A DNA stretch of 64,000 bases, from the NCBI GenBank assembly GCA_027490725.1, contig JAIXXN010000053.1:1-64000 (forward strand). Direction: 5' to 3'. Positions within the stretch are counted from its first letter, which is position 1, and each line of letters starts with the position of its first letter. This DNA is from Oxalobacteraceae bacterium (lineage in GTDB: Bacteria; Pseudomonadota; Gammaproteobacteria; Burkholderiales; Burkholderiaceae_D). Below the pieces are notes generated by a model. The model was not told the origin of the DNA. It ran no database searches and saw nothing but the letters and a program-made list of their open reading frames with translations. Position numbers and translations under genes: made by a program. Shown here one piece after another: positions 63,867-64,000 of the stretch.

Positions 63867-64000
63867 TCAGGCGCCGCCGGCGTAACCGTTCTGGCGCCAC
63901 GCTTCAAACACCACCACCGCCACTGTGTTCGACAGATTCATGCTGCGGTTATCGGGGCGCATCGGCAGGCGGATGCGCTGGGCCGGGGCAAAGCTGTCGC
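63867..64000 (-). CDS. trmL: tRNA (cytidine(34)-2'-O)-methyltransferase, C-terminal part
   Basis: Partial gene running off the end of the window; only the last 44 codons are visible. The translated end ([20 protein letters not shown] then [14 protein letters not shown]) is the SPOUT-class TrmL C-terminus, including the RSMNLSN block of the knotted SAM site. The enzyme methylates the wobble base of tRNA-Leu isoacceptors. The N-terminus lies beyond 64000. Confidence 0.85.
   Translation of the reverse strand, partial: DSFAPAQRIRLPMRPDNRSMNLSNTVAVVVFEAWRQNGYAGGA

Overview
The window is a continuous piece of bacterial chromosome that is dense with housekeeping genes. The proteins, and gene neighbourhoods such as rpsI-argC-bactofilin-erpA, dusB-fis-purH-ruvCAB, xseB-ispA-dxs, DUF2782-thrB-BPSS1780 and oxyR-ubiA, point to Burkholderiales (Betaproteobacteria). 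The Oxalobacteraceae (Massilia/Duganella/Janthinobacterium side) are most likely; the family call is inferred from gene order and protein character, not from a search. I see no rRNA, tRNA, CRISPR array, prophage or insertion sequence.

Layout. 1-7.8 kb: rpsI, argC, a bactofilin, erpA, then on the minus strand a cell-wall pair (M23 endopeptidase and anmK), then tyrS-dtd and a histidine phosphatase. 7.9-14 kb: dusB-fis, purH, ruvC, ruvA, ruvB and a YaiI-type protein. 14-20.5 kb: a DUF2147 protein, a PLP dehydratase, valS (minus), a dienoyl-CoA isomerase-like crotonase and an unrecognised gene behind an AT-rich, repeat-bearing stretch. 20.6-25.6 kb: a thiamin operon (thiC-thiS-thiG-thiD-thiE) behind a clear sigma70-like promoter and a TPP riboswitch. 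25.7-33 kb: an ANTAR response regulator, a lone receiver protein, the class III alcohol dehydrogenase, an M56/BlaR1-like membrane protease with a long low-complexity and coiled-coil tail, and a UvrD-family helicase. 33-36.4 kb (minus): DUF2782-thrB-BPSS1780-acyltransferase. 36.5-44.4 kb: polA, a Tat-type dienelactone hydrolase, a ZIP metal transporter, and a minus-strand Rieske oxygenase-DMT transporter-sulfurtransferase operon. 44.6-52.3 kb: xseB-ispA-dxs, a PduO-type cobalamin adenosyltransferase, and glycolate oxidase glcD-glcE-glcF. 52.3-57.5 kb (minus): pilT-pilU-glutathione peroxidase-GGDEF/EAL protein. 57.6-64 kb: yggS-proC, a HiPIP, a DUF883 protein, ubiA, oxyR, a third PilT-family ATPase, the heptose adenylyltransferase and the 3' end of trmL.

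The genes form several coherent units: Holliday junction processing (ruvCAB), MEP-pathway isoprenoid supply (dxs, ispA) feeding ubiquinone synthesis (ubiA), thiamin synthesis under TPP control, glycolate oxidation, type IV pilus retraction placed with a c-di-GMP protein, and redox functions (oxyR, glutathione peroxidase, erpA, HiPIP).

I found no unmistakable new defence or mobile system. The most unusual points are a ZIP transporter gene with no ATG/GTG/TTG start at its natural N-terminus (an ATC sits where the start should be); a 46-bp dyad and tiny leader ORF before an M56 protease gene that lacks its usual BlaI neighbour; REP-like palindromes of two families, all lying between convergent genes; short tandem repeats of 9-15 bp clustered at gene ends; and two DNA-repair genes (ruvC, uvrD) whose -10-like hexamers sit exactly 7 nt from the start codon, suggesting leaderless mRNAs.
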